64,000 nt of DNA, taken from NCBI GenBank assembly GCA_937941765.1, contig CALDGQ010000065.1, forward strand, positions 1 through 64,000. The letters are read 5' to 3'. This DNA comes from an uncultured Saprospiraceae bacterium. GTDB lineage: Bacteria > Bacteroidota > Bacteroidia > Chitinophagales > Saprospiraceae. The translations under genes were made by a program, and so were the position numbers. The notes under the pieces were generated by a model. The model was not told the origin of the DNA. It searched no databases and saw only the letters and a list, made by a program, of their open reading frames with translations. Of this stretch, positions 9,130 to 18,386 are shown in pieces; the first letter of the stretch is position 1; every line of letters starts with the position of its first letter.

Positions 9130-9562
9130 ATTTTACATGATCGTATATCAGTTTTTATTTGCTTGTCATCCTGAGTAGGAAATTATGCTGAAGCCTAATA
9201 AAATTAAGGTAATGACAAAAAGATCCGACTCACTATTATTTGCTTGTCATCCCGAATTTTGGCTTAGCCAAGATATTGAGTGATCAAACAATTTGATGCG
9301 TTTCAGATTTCGACCGTAGTGGAGGAATCTACTTCTTTTCGAAGCCGAAATTATTGAGTTTTAAATTTAGCAAAATCAAAAGCAGACTGTTGAGAAATCT
9401 TTTATGATATAAACAAAAAGATCTTCACAACACATCAGATGTTAAATATCACAAATCAAAACAAGTTCATTGTTTAAAATTTTGATGTGCAACAATTAAT
9501 CAATAGCTTCATTATTGAGTCATTATTGCGTATTGTTATACACAAATTTAAACACCCTAAAA
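9130..9562. other. Intergenic region carrying dispersed repeat copies
   Basis: No gene is supported here. A 17-bp direct repeat (TTATTTGCTTGTCATCC) occurs at 9155-9171 and 9236-9252, and between the copies AAGGTAATGACA partly reads as its inverse. A string near 9310-9330 (CGTAGTGGAGGAATCT) has the look of dispersed intergenic repeats common in Bacteroidota. The promoter of the gene at 9563 should lie in the last 100 bases, but I see no clean -7 box. Confidence 0.5.
9155..9335. repeat. TTGTCATCC-type dispersed intergenic repeat
   Basis: Two direct copies of a 17-bp string lie 81 bp apart, with an inverted partial copy between them and a GTAGTGGAGGAATCT block beyond. The TGTCATCC / GAGGAATCT combination resembles repeat modules scattered through many Bacteroidota genomes (recalled, not searched). 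Copy number in this genome would settle it. Confidence 0.45.
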
Positions 9563-11263
9563 ATGAAAAACCTTGCTACCCTTTTCGTATTTACCTTGTT
9601 TTGTATAAATTTCACTTTCAGTCAAGATCTAGTTTTAGAATGGGCTACACAAATAAAAGGTGATGGCAGTCATCGGCACGCATCGATTACCACAGATAGC
9701 GAGGGCAATGTAATTACTGCAGGAATCTTCAAAGGAAATACAGATTTTGACCCAAGTGGTGCAGTTTTCAATTTAGCTTCTATTGGGAATCAAAGAGATA
9801 TTTTTATTCAAAAATTAGACAATGATCGCAACTTATTATGGGCGATATCTTTGGGGAGTACTGGTGTAGATGATGTTTACGAAGTTACTACCGATCAATT
9901 TGACAACATCTATATTGCTGGAAACTTTCTAGGAACCATCGATGCGGATCCCTCTACTGATGAATTTATTTTATCCTCCAACAGCGGCAATTCTGATGGT
10001 TTGTTATTAAAACTCGATAAAGATGGAAATTTCATATGGGCTACCTCATATGGACCTGGTGGATGGAATCGTGCGTATACTGTTTTGGTCAATGCAGAAA
10101 ACGAAGTTTATGTAATTGGAGGATTTACTGGACAAGTTGATTTCGACTCAGGTCCTGATTTTCATATTGTCAATTCTCAAGGACAATATGATGGATTTAT
10201 TACAAAGTTAGATGAAGATGGAAACTTCTTGTGGATGAAAGATATTGGCGGTCCTTCAAGTATTATTGAAGTTTGGTCAAGCGCGCTAGACCCAGATGGA
10301 AACATTGTCAGTACTGGTGGATATGCTGGTAATATAGATTTTGATCCCGGTCCTGAAGTTGCCGAATTGACATCGATTGGCGAACATGATGCTTTCGCTT
10401 TTAAGCTAGATGCCGATGGAAATTATTTGTGGGCAAATTCAATCGGGAGTATTGGAATGGATTATAGCAATCACATCACAACAGATCAAGATGGTGATAT
10501 TATAATGACAGGAAGATTTAGCGAAACTTGTGATTTTGACCCCACCACTTCAACCGATGAGATTACTTCAAATGGACAGTACGATGCTTTTGTTTTAAAA
10601 TTAAATCCACAAGGAGAACGGATTTGGACCAAAACGATTGGCGGAATTAGAGACGAATTGAGTTACAGCATTTTGACTGACAATGAAAAAAATATCTATC
10701 TAACTGGTTTTTTCGAACACGTTGTTAACTTCGATCAAGAAGGTACTGGCTTTAACTTACATTCTGGAGGAAATACCGACACCTATATTTATAAGATAAA
10801 TAAAGATGCAGACTTGATTTGGGCGAAATCATTTGGTGGTCCCGACAATGTTTATGGTCATGCAGCTACGTTTGATATTTACGGCAATATATTCGTTACT
10901 GGATCTTTTGAAGAGCCTTCTGATGTACATCCGGAACCAACTGCTATGTTTCAATTAGAACCAATTGGCAATACCGATAATTATATTATTAAATTAAGTC
11001 CAGCTCCAGTAAGTATCTCCTCAACCATACTTGAAAACGAAATAACTATTTTTCCAAATCCTACATTAGGACAAATAAATATTGACCCTGGAAGTTATAA
11101 TAACAATACAATTACCATTTTTAATATCCTAGGCCAACAAATTTTCGCTGAACACAATGTATCCAATAGTCTGCAAATTGACATTGAACATGATGCAGGT
11201 ATTTATTTCATTGAAATTGAAAATGAAACTGGTAAATTGACAAGTAAAATTATCAAAAATTAA
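9563..11263 (+). CDS. SBBP-repeat secreted protein with T9SS type A sorting domain
   Basis: A 566-residue exported protein. The start at 9563 gives a proper signal peptide (MKNLATLFVFT to FTFSQD); 16 further codons upstream are not signal-like. The body consists of about seven beta-propeller-type repeats of around 60 residues, each with the pattern D..GN...AG.F.G..DFDP followed by D.FI.KLD.DGN.LW, as in SBBP (beta-propeller) repeats. The last 75 residues are a T9SS type A domain (ITIFPNPTLGQ, GIYFIEI, KIIKN). It should be secreted or attached to the surface. Ligand unknown. The Rof-like gene begins 9 bases after its stop. Confidence 0.87.
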   Translation: MKNLATLFVFTLFCINFTFSQDLVLEWATQIKGDGSHRHASITTDSEGNVITAGIFKGNTDFDPSGAVFNLASIGNQRDIFIQKLDNDRNLLWAISLGSTGVDDVYEVTTDQFDNIYIAGNFLGTIDADPSTDEFILSSNSGNSDGLLLKLDKDGNFIWATSYGPGGWNRAYTVLVNAENEVYVIGGFTGQVDFDSGPDFHIVNSQGQYDGFITKLDEDGNFLWMKDIGGPSSIIEVWSSALDPDGNIVSTGGYAGNIDFDPGPEVAELTSIGEHDAFAFKLDADGNYLWANSIGSIGMDYSNHITTDQDGDIIMTGRFSETCDFDPTTSTDEITSNGQYDAFVLKLNPQGERIWTKTIGGIRDELSYSILTDNEKNIYLTGFFEHVVNFDQEGTGFNLHSGGNTDTYIYKINKDADLIWAKSFGGPDNVYGHAATFDIYGNIFVTGSFEEPSDVHPEPTAMFQLEPIGNTDNYIIKLSPAPVSISSTILENEITIFPNPTLGQINIDPGSYNNNTITIFNILGQQIFAEHNVSNSLQIDIEHDAGIYFIEIENETGKLTSKIIKN

Positions 11264-11272
11264 TAGCTGATT

Positions 11273-11509
11273 ATGGATAAATCATCTAGTAAATATACCT
11301 GTGTTAGTTGTGATTTTTATGATCAGCTTGAAATTTTTGCAATGCGAAAAAGTCAAGTCAAAATTATTTATAAAAATGAAGCGGATGTCAAAAAGACCTT
11401 GTATACGATTATTCAAACAATTACTACCCGAAACAAGGAGGAGTTTTTAATTACACTTAGCGGATTTGAAATTCGATTGGATCGAGTTGTTGAATTGCTA
11501 AAAGCATGA
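11273..11509 (+). CDS. Rof-like protein (Rho-binding antiterminator family)
   Basis: A 78-residue protein resembling the Rof/YaeO family in length and layout: a start motif CDFYDQLE (13-20), a central beta stretch VKIIYKN, EEFLITLSG and a terminal EIRLDRVVEL (66-75). In E. coli, Rof binds Rho and blocks its RNA loading, reducing Rho-dependent termination. The homology call rests on these motifs only. It starts 9 bases after a T9SS cargo gene, which may be chance or may mean read-through. An alternative is an unrelated Sm-like fold protein. Confidence 0.68.
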   Translation: MDKSSSKYTCVSCDFYDQLEIFAMRKSQVKIIYKNEADVKKTLYTIIQTITTRNKEEFLITLSGFEIRLDRVVELLKA

Positions 11510-11782
11510 ATTTATAAAAAAGTGCGTTGCAACCTGTTCAACTCGAAAATTTTGATGAATATGTAAAGTTAGCCACTAAAAGATTTATAATAATAAGATG
11601 AAAAGATTCAAGAAAAAATAATTTGTTATTGAAAGTAGTCTTGTCCTACAGCCTTCAACACAAACACTAATTTCCTAGTGTAAAACTTCAATAAGATTCC
11701 ATTTGTATGTTTAAGCTTAAATACCGATTTTGGGATTTAAAGTATTGATAAGCCCAACTCTGAAATTTATAAATCCTACTTA

Positions 11783-12664
11783 ATGAGCGACGAAATTTTT
11801 AGCAAATTAATCCCAACAACATTTTTATTGGTTCTTGGAATTATGGAAGCTATGGGAGGGTTGTACTTAGATGATAAAAGAACCAAAAATGACTTTTCTA
11901 TAGAATTAATCAGTTTAATTACGCTTCCTGTTTTCATACAACCCGGCATCTTTTTATTCATTTTTTGGATCGGAAACAGTTTGTTTTTTCAATATGATAA
12001 TAGCTTAGCAAGTATCTCTATTTGGTGGCATTTTCTTGCCTTTATAATTTTAGATGATATGATGCAATATTGGTGGCATAGACTTTCGCACTCAAATCGG
12101 GTCATGTGGAAACTCCATAGACCTCATCATGTAGTAGAAGAGATGGGTGTTTTAGTTACGTATAGAAACGCCATATTATACTACGCCTTAATGCCTGGAA
12201 TTTGGTTTTCTGGAATTTTGGTTTTTTTAGGAATGGGTTATGCTTATCTAATTTATTTGCCAATCAAATTGGTCGTTATTTTATTAGCTCATAGCGAAAC
12301 CAAATGGGACAGATTGTTCTACCAATATAAAATTCTACATCCATTGGCTTGGGTTTTAGAAAGAACTATTTCTACGCCAAGTACTCATTTTGCACATCAT
12401 GGTTTGACTGCAGAAGATAATGTATCACATCCAAATGGAAATTTTGGCAACTTATTATTTATTTGGGATATCATTTTTGGAACTGCTAAAATCACCCGTA
12501 AGTACCCTACTAAGTTTGGAGCTTGGAATAGAATAAAAGAACCATGGCATGTTCAATTAATGTTTCCGTTTATAAAATCAAAAGACAAAAGAAGTGAATT
12601 ACATACTTTGATTTCTAAAGATGATTACGACCCTTCAATTGATTTTAAAGCTTATGATAAATAG
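11783..12664 (+). CDS. Sterol desaturase / fatty acid hydroxylase family membrane protein
   Basis: A 293-residue integral membrane di-iron enzyme. Hydrophobic segments flank the histidine clusters of the family: HRLSH (99-103), HRPHH (112-116), a single His in AHSETKW (170) and HFAHHG (202-207). These eight or so His residues bind two irons and use O2 to hydroxylate or desaturate a lipid chain or ring. Members act on sterols, carotenoids or fatty acids, and the substrate cannot be read from sequence. It stands alone, with 273 bp of non-coding DNA before it and 528 bp after. Confidence 0.88.
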   Translation: MSDEIFSKLIPTTFLLVLGIMEAMGGLYLDDKRTKNDFSIELISLITLPVFIQPGIFLFIFWIGNSLFFQYDNSLASISIWWHFLAFIILDDMMQYWWHRLSHSNRVMWKLHRPHHVVEEMGVLVTYRNAILYYALMPGIWFSGILVFLGMGYAYLIYLPIKLVVILLAHSETKWDRLFYQYKILHPLAWVLERTISTPSTHFAHHGLTAEDNVSHPNGNFGNLLFIWDIIFGTAKITRKYPTKFGAWNRIKEPWHVQLMFPFIKSKDKRSELHTLISKDDYDPSIDFKAYDK

Positions 12665-13192
12665 CTATTTCAACAAGAGTTGAATGCTTTTGTTTATTAA
12701 ACGTATCTGACAAATAAAAACAGCCACTTACAATTCCTTGCAAATGGCTGCCAACTGTTATAGGAGCAAACTGCCCTTTTTAAACACTCTCTCTTTCTTT
12801 TATATTTCTTAAATTCCAAGAAACTTGTTATTAAATGCATCCATTTTATCAATTTGGCAACCTGACTTTCACCATGGATAGTCAGGTCACCAGCAGATAT
12901 CGGATTAGGATAAAATAGGGACGTTTCCGAATATATATTGTTATTTTTTAAAACCAAAAGCTATAGTATCCCAAAAATTGACTTGACATACATGGATTGC
13001 CAACATGGTTATTATTACTATACGGCATCTTAGTGATAAATATTACTAGAAAGGAATTCTCTGAAGTGTATAGGTAAAACGAAATTGAAAGGATTGTGCT
13101 GCTCTTAAGTTTCCAAATTTTTATATTTTCATTTTTAGAATAAATATTTGCTAAATTTGACATGAAAATGCAGTAATATTTTGGTTCAAAAA
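12665..13192. other. Non-coding intergenic region
   Basis: No gene is supported: minus-strand frames of 83 and 86 codons lack recognisable motifs, signal sequences or composition like their neighbours. An imperfect hairpin with arms CAGCCA and TGGCTG near 12720-12750 could end the hydroxylase transcript. A second inverted repeat (ACCTGACT with AGTCAGGT) lies near 12860-12890. Confidence 0.45.
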
Positions 13193-14167
13193 ATGACAAT
13201 GAAAACTATCACTAAAGTAGTAAAATACCTTTTCCTCTTCCTTATTAGCACTATTATCATTGCGACTTTGATCGCTCAAACCGATTTTGGGAATTTCAAA
13301 AAAAGTGATTCCAATTTTGATTTCATTTCTGTTGCAGGTGAAGAACTCCGAATTTTACAAAAAGGAAATGGTCCAGATATATTATTAATCCATGGGACAC
13401 CTGGTTCTATCGAAGATTGGAGTCCATTGATTGATTCTTTGGCTCGTGATAATCGAGTGACTGCATTTGATCGACCGGGATTTGGATATAGTGCACCCAG
13501 TAAACATGGATATACCATTGACAAAAATGTAGATGTGCTAGAATCGGTCGTTAAGCAACTGAATTTACAAAACCCATTTTATATTGGTCATTCTTACGGA
13601 GGTTCTATGTTAGCAAACTTGGCGACAAGAGGAAATGTAGCCGATTCCAAAATCATGATTGTCGATTCTCCGCTTTTTGGTCATCAAGTTGATCCTGCTT
13701 TGAAACTAATGACAATTCCGATAATTGGAAAAGGAATGGCTATCATTTCAAAATACACAATTGGACCAGGAAAAATTGAGCAAGGAATTCGGCAGTTGTT
13801 AGTTAGTTTTGATAAAAAACAAGCTAATAAGTTTGTCGATGATAGAATAAAAATGTGGCTGCAACCCAAAGTAATGTATGCTACTTCCAATGAACGAAGT
13901 AATTATGATCTGGATTTGAAGGCGGTTGCTGAAAAATATAAAAACATCTCTCCTGATATTCCAATTACAATTCTGACAGGCACTTCTCCAAAATCAACCT
14001 TAGTAAATGATTGCACCAAAATGAAGCAAGTTGTTCCATCTGCGAATCTTAAAAAATTTCCAAATTGCGGTCATTATGTACAATTTGAAAAACGAAATGA
14101 GGTGTTGAGCATTATTAGAAGTATGAGCAAAAAGCAGTTAGAAGTGGAAGAAACAGCGTTGAATTAA
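13193..14167 (+). CDS. Alpha/beta hydrolase, membrane-anchored
   Basis: A 324-residue alpha/beta hydrolase. The ATG at 13193 is used; a TTG four codons earlier is possible but unneeded. One N-terminal hydrophobic helix (about 10-29) should anchor it in the inner membrane or serve as an uncleaved signal. Fold markers are HGTPG (67-71, oxyanion region), DRPGFGYS and the nucleophile elbow GHSYGG with Ser134. A late Asp/His pair is plausible, with His in the GHYVQFE segment. The family covers esterases, lipases and haloalkane-type enzymes; the substrate is unknown. Confidence 0.87.
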   Translation: MTMKTITKVVKYLFLFLISTIIIATLIAQTDFGNFKKSDSNFDFISVAGEELRILQKGNGPDILLIHGTPGSIEDWSPLIDSLARDNRVTAFDRPGFGYSAPSKHGYTIDKNVDVLESVVKQLNLQNPFYIGHSYGGSMLANLATRGNVADSKIMIVDSPLFGHQVDPALKLMTIPIIGKGMAIISKYTIGPGKIEQGIRQLLVSFDKKQANKFVDDRIKMWLQPKVMYATSNERSNYDLDLKAVAEKYKNISPDIPITILTGTSPKSTLVNDCTKMKQVVPSANLKKFPNCGHYVQFEKRNEVLSIIRSMSKKQLEVEETALN

Positions 14168-14417
14168 TCATTTTCAAGCTCAAAACAAAAAATTTGCTTA
14201 ATTCTGAAAAAAAAATGAACTAAATCATTTATAAATTCATTGAAATATATGTAGACAAAGTTTACTTCAAAGTAAAAACAGTAATTATGCAATTGCTTGG
14301 CTTAAAAAAGTTACCTTCGTCCACGAATAGCTAATTTCAAAATTTACAGAGTTTATGGCATAAACTATTTGCTAAATCTGGACTAGCTCAACAATATTTT
14401 TAACCTAAATCAAAATA

Positions 14418-14852
14418 ATGGCAGATAGTTTTAATAAAAAAGAACGCGAAAAGAAAAGACAAAAAAGAAGAAAAGACAAATTAGCCGCTAAACTAGCGAG
14501 AAAAGAGAATGATGCTCCTAAAGTAGAATTTATGTATGTGGATGATGATGGTAACCTTACTGAAACACCACCAGATCCAACGAAGAAAAAGAGGGAATAT
14601 AATCCTGATCTAAGCATTATAAGTACTCCCAAAAAAGGCGATGAAGAAAAAGCAACATTTGTAAAAACTGGTTTCTGTAAATTTTTCAATCATGAAAAAG
14701 GTTATGGCTTCCTAGTAGACAATGCCACTAAAGATAGTTTCTTTGTGCATGCAAATAGTTTAAGTTTTGAAATCAAAGAAAATGACAAAGTTACATTTGA
14801 AATTGGTAGTGGTCCAAAAGGTCCAGTAGCTGTCAAGGTAAGTTTAGTCTAA
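14418..14852 (+). CDS. Cold-shock domain protein with basic N-terminal extension
   Basis: A 144-residue protein. Residues 1-35 are extremely basic (KKEREKKRQKRRK), an acidic linker follows, and residues 78-144 are a cold-shock domain with RNP1 (KGYGFL) and RNP2 (FFVH). Cold-shock domains bind single-stranded RNA and DNA and melt RNA structure. The basic extension, rather than a plain 70-residue CspA, is a layout often seen in Bacteroidota. TACCTTCG at 14312-14319, a plausible -7 box, lies about 100 bases upstream, leaving a long 5' leader as many cold-shock mRNAs have. Confidence 0.88.
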   Translation: MADSFNKKEREKKRQKRRKDKLAAKLARKENDAPKVEFMYVDDDGNLTETPPDPTKKKREYNPDLSIISTPKKGDEEKATFVKTGFCKFFNHEKGYGFLVDNATKDSFFVHANSLSFEIKENDKVTFEIGSGPKGPVAVKVSLV

Positions 14853-14938
14853 ACATCTCTTTCTCAATTGGTTTAAAGAATCGTTTATTTTGTGAAATTT
14901 TAAATAGCTTTACAAGATAAATCGATTCGATAACCATT

Positions 14939-15634
14939 GTGAGCACTCCTTTCCAACTATTAGAAATTGTTTTTGAAAATGACAACTTGATCGCCATCAA
15001 TAAACCTCATGGGTTGTTGGTTCATCGCTCTCGTATTGCTGCAGATGTTCAAGAATTTGCAGTCCAAAGATTACGTGATCAAATCAATCAACCGGTTTGG
15101 CCAGTCCATAGATTGGATAGAAAAACAGCTGGTGTTTTGTTGTTTGCCAAATCCAAAGCAACCAATTCCGAAGTCCAGCAATTATTTCAAAATCATCAAG
15201 TAAAGAAAATTTACAAGGCTATTGTTAGAGGATATTCGCCTGAAGCTGAAATTATCAATTACACACTTACTGATAATGACAAGACGAAAGATGCGGTCAC
15301 ACATTTCAAAACACTTCAACATTTTGAATTAAATATTCCTTTTGGGAAATTTCCCACTTCTCGTTACAGTTTAGTTGAATTGAAACCAAAAACAGGTCGG
15401 TTTCATCAGTTACGTAAACATATGGCGCATATCCGACATCCAATTATTGGAGATCGACCTCATGGTTGTAATAAACAGAATCGGTTTTGGAAAGAACGTT
15501 TTGGGATGACTACGATGTTGTTGCATGCGGAGGAATTGGCTTTTGTTTGGGATGGTGAGTTGATTGTTATAAGGGCTGGGAAGTCTGCGGTTTTTGAAGA
15601 GGTTTTGGGAAGGTTGAGATTGGGAAATATATGA
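14939..15634 (+). CDS. truC: RluA-family pseudouridine synthase, TruC-like
   Basis: A 231-residue pseudouridine synthase starting at a GTG codon at 14939; no ATG gives the conserved N-terminus. It has LEIVFENDNLIAINKP, the LVHRS block, and the catalytic HRLDR (57-61, Asp60 nucleophile). Length and the early LLVHRS segment fit TruC, which makes pseudouridine 65 in tRNA, better than larger RluA/RluC/RluD enzymes, and no S4 domain is present. The stop codon directly abuts the palindrome shared with the convergent oxidoreductase gene. Confidence 0.85.
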   Translation: MSTPFQLLEIVFENDNLIAINKPHGLLVHRSRIAADVQEFAVQRLRDQINQPVWPVHRLDRKTAGVLLFAKSKATNSEVQQLFQNHQVKKIYKAIVRGYSPEAEIINYTLTDNDKTKDAVTHFKTLQHFELNIPFGKFPTSRYSLVELKPKTGRFHQLRKHMAHIRHPIIGDRPHGCNKQNRFWKERFGMTTMLLHAEELAFVWDGELIVIRAGKSAVFEEVLGRLRLGNI

Positions 15635-15635
15635 T

Positions 15636-15710
15636 GCTCGCTTTGCTCGGTTTTCTGATCCCTGTCTGCTCTGGCGGCAGTCAGGGATCAAACCAACGAG
15701 CAAAGCGAGC
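15636..15710. terminator. Nested palindrome between convergent genes
   Basis: Perfect 14-bp arms GCTCGCTTTGCTCG (15636-15649) and its complement (15697-15710) enclose a second pair (TGATCCCTG with CAGGGATCA). The element fills nearly all of the 78-bp gap between two convergent stop codons, so it can fold in either transcript. A role as a bidirectional terminator is inferred; the lack of long T-runs also allows a REP-like repeat. Confidence 0.6.
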
Positions 15711-15712
15711 CA

Positions 15713-17110
15713 CTACCCAACAATCCCCAAAGGCAAAGTCTCCACCCAATCCCCACGAGTAAAATCAGGAAATTCCTGCGGAGCACCACCATTCTTAACA
15801 CTACGTTCACTCAAAGGACTGACAGCAGACCAAAAACAACCTTCATATAGATTTTGATCCAACGGCAATCCTTTTTGCAAACATTCAACAATACGATAAA
15901 CCATCATACCATCCATACCACCATGGCCACTATCTTTTGTTTTTTGATTAAGTCTTTTATAAAGCGGATGATCGTATTTTTCATAGAGTGCTTCTAATTT
16001 TTCGCCTTGCACCCAACGATGATGATTATCTGTAATGCCTTCCACACCACCTTCCAGTGCAACTCTTGTTGGAAAACCTGCAAGTATTCCTTTGGTTCCT
16101 TGAATTAAATTGTGTCGAGTATAAGGTCTTGGACTTGTTTCATCCCATTGAATCATAATGGTACGACCGATGTTGGTTTTGATAATTGAAGTATTCATAT
16201 CACCACCTTTCCATTCGAGTTGATTCCACTTATGATCTTTTGGATAATTCTTTTGTGCATAATCATTGCGACCTATTGAAGGAGTTGAAAAAGAAACAAT
16301 GCTTTTGAAATTATCATCAGTTCTAGCTAGATTCATATATTGTGCAACAGGACCTAATCCGTGTGTAGGATAAAGATTCCCATTTCTTTTAGCATAATGT
16401 CCAGTTCTCCAAAAACCTGTACCTCTATTTTCATCTGCCATTTGCCATCTTAACTCATGAATGTATGCTGCTTCTGCATGTAATAATTCTCCAACAACAC
16501 CTTGACGACACATATTTAGAAACATCAATTCGTCTCGATCATAGTTGACATTCTCCATCATCATACAATGCTTCTGTGTTTCTTCAGAAGTATCAACCAA
16601 TTTCCACATTTCATTTATAGTAACCGCTAATGGAACTTCCACAAAAGCATGTGCCCCTTTTTTCATGGACGCTATCGCCATTGGTGCGTGATTGTTCCAA
16701 TTGGTAGCAATAAATACCACATCCGGTTTGACCTCTTCCAACATCACTTTCCATTGATTTTCGTCACCAAAATATTGGGCAATATTTTGATGTCGATCTG
16801 GTCCAATTGTTTTTGGAATCCATGTCAATTTCTCTTTTACTTTGTCTTCATATAAATCGCAGATTGCAACAACTTCGGTACCCGGAAGACCGGCAAAAAA
16901 CTTCAAATGATCTCCTCCACGATTTCCAACACCAATAAATGCTGCTCTGATATTTGATAATTTCGGTGCTGCGAAATCACCCATATATTGTTTATTAGAA
17001 GCTCTGGGTAATTCAACGCTTTCCGCATTTGCCAATAATGATCCCGTAGCAAGCGCGGCAGCAGAAAGAGATGTTTTCTTAAGGAAGTTTCTTCTATTTT
17101 GTTTTTTCAT
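15713..17110 (-). CDS. Gfo/Idh/MocA oxidoreductase, GH109 (alpha-N-acetylgalactosaminidase)-like, Tat-exported
   Basis: A 465-residue protein with a twin-arginine signal (RRNFLKK at 6-12, then an Ala-rich segment), so it is probably exported folded with its cofactor. The Rossmann domain starts with GVGNRG (60-65). Motifs such as VEVPLAVT, YDRDELMFLNM and a long C-terminal beta domain with THGLGPVAQY match family GH109. GH109 enzymes hydrolyse alpha-N-acetylgalactosaminides by a redox mechanism with tightly bound NAD. A plain sugar dehydrogenase of the same superfamily is the main alternative. Confidence 0.85.
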   Translation of the reverse strand: MKKQNRRNFLKKTSLSAAALATGSLLANAESVELPRASNKQYMGDFAAPKLSNIRAAFIGVGNRGGDHLKFFAGLPGTEVVAICDLYEDKVKEKLTWIPKTIGPDRHQNIAQYFGDENQWKVMLEEVKPDVVFIATNWNNHAPMAIASMKKGAHAFVEVPLAVTINEMWKLVDTSEETQKHCMMMENVNYDRDELMFLNMCRQGVVGELLHAEAAYIHELRWQMADENRGTGFWRTGHYAKRNGNLYPTHGLGPVAQYMNLARTDDNFKSIVSFSTPSIGRNDYAQKNYPKDHKWNQLEWKGGDMNTSIIKTNIGRTIMIQWDETSPRPYTRHNLIQGTKGILAGFPTRVALEGGVEGITDNHHRWVQGEKLEALYEKYDHPLYKRLNQKTKDSGHGGMDGMMVYRIVECLQKGLPLDQNLYEGCFWSAVSPLSERSVKNGGAPQEFPDFTRGDWVETLPLGIVG

Positions 17111-17189
17111 TAGACAAATTGTTTTAATTAGGTCTAAGATAATAAATTCCTAATTGAACGCTATAAACGCTGAGTTCTCTCCCAAAAAC

Positions 17190-17230
17190 CAAAAGCAGCA
17201 TCAATTAAAATCGACACTGCTTTTTGAAAC
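17190..17230 (-). terminator. Possible terminator of the DJ-1/PfpI gene
   Basis: AAAAGCAG and CTGCTTTT arms lie 17-57 bases past the minus-strand stop at 17247. On the minus strand the hairpin is followed by a GGTTTTTGGG stretch. The stem is only 8 bp and the loop long, so confidence is modest. Confidence 0.4.
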
Positions 17231-17246
17231 CTAATATTTTTTTAAG

Positions 17247-18386
17247 TTACTCCTTTTCTAACTTATCTAACACCTCAATTATTTTCAAAGCAACTGGTTC
17301 GGAAGACAACCAATTTTGTCCAGTGATCAAGCGACCATCTACTTCAACATGTGGTACATTTCCGTCTGTAAATTTGAAATTACCATTTCTTTCCTCAATC
17401 GTTTTTTGAATTAAAAAAGGGAAGGTTTTAAAATAATCCGCATCTTGCCTTTCAAAAGAATCTGGAAATCCATTCACACGCTTCCCATCAACTAAATATT
17501 TTCCATCTTTCGTTTTTAAGTTGACAATTCCTGCAGTACCGTGACAAACAGATGATATAATTCCATTATTATCGTACACACTCATGGCAATATCTTGAAT
17601 TGCCTTACTTTCAGGAACGCCAAACATAGCACTTCCGCCGCCTACATAATATACTGCTTGATATTGATCCGGATCTATTTCACTTGGCGATTTTGTGTTT
17701 TTGAGTTGGTACATGAAGTCCGAATCATATAACCTATTTCTTTCTAATTCTCGGGAAGTATCAATATAAGCCAAAGGAATCATGCCACCATCTGGGCTTA
17801 CAAAATCCATCGTATATCCTGCTTTCTGAAAAGTATCGTACGCAAAAACGATTTCTGAAAAACTATTGCCCGTTTGCAATTCCGTATCTCCATAAAAATA
17901 AGCGTTTGAAGTGATGAACAAAATTCGTTTCCCATTACAAACAGCAGATTCACTAGAAGCTGTTTTACTGATGATTTTCCATTCACCAGCAATTTTTTTC
18001 ATTAGAAATAGATCAACATATCTTAAGTTTTTGTCTGGAATTAAAATCTCCGCTTTCGCAGTTGCAATGTTTTGAAATTGATCTATTGAAATAATGTTTC
18101 CAAGCCTACCTGTATATTTTCCGGGTTCATTTTTCTTAAACCAACTAATATAATCAGCCGATGGAACTACCCACAACGTCTTCTCTTTGTTATCTAAAAA
18201 TAAATCTGCTTCTTCGTAAAAAGCTTTTTGAATTCGATCTACATAGCTGTAAGATGTCCCTTCAATATAATGATTGATAGCGGTGTAGATTTGTTCCTTT
18301 TCTGGATTAGTGATTTCATCTTGAGCAATTATTTGAAAATTACAAATAACGAACAACAGTAATAAAATTAAATGGTATTTTTTCAT
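17247..18386 (-). CDS. Secreted protein with lumazine-binding/NTF2-like and DJ-1/PfpI domains
   Basis: A 379-residue two-domain protein behind a signal peptide (MKKYHLILLLLF to IIAQDE). Residues 25-145 resemble the NTF2-like putative lumazine-binding domain. Residues 153-375 form a DJ-1/PfpI domain, with the nucleophile elbow VCHGTAG (Cys281, His282) and a supporting Glu near 178 (FSEIVFAYD). The DJ-1 part is closest in outline to the Hsp31-like group, whose members act as glyoxalases, peptidases or chaperones. Export of such a fusion is unusual compared with cytosolic DJ-1. It is divergent from the giant enzyme gene at 18918. Confidence 0.82.
   Translation of the reverse strand: MKKYHLILLLLFVICNFQIIAQDEITNPEKEQIYTAINHYIEGTSYSYVDRIQKAFYEEADLFLDNKEKTLWVVPSADYISWFKKNEPGKYTGRLGNIISIDQFQNIATAKAEILIPDKNLRYVDLFLMKKIAGEWKIISKTASSESAVCNGKRILFITSNAYFYGDTELQTGNSFSEIVFAYDTFQKAGYTMDFVSPDGGMIPLAYIDTSRELERNRLYDSDFMYQLKNTKSPSEIDPDQYQAVYYVGGGSAMFGVPESKAIQDIAMSVYDNNGIISSVCHGTAGIVNLKTKDGKYLVDGKRVNGFPDSFERQDADYFKTFPFLIQKTIEERNGNFKFTDGNVPHVEVDGRLITGQNWLSSEPVALKIIEVLDKLEKE

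Noticed and set aside
12697-13199. Two minus-strand frames (86 and 83 codons) between the hydroxylase and the hydrolase
   Set aside because: No family resemblance, no signal peptide, and odd composition; the region looks non-coding.
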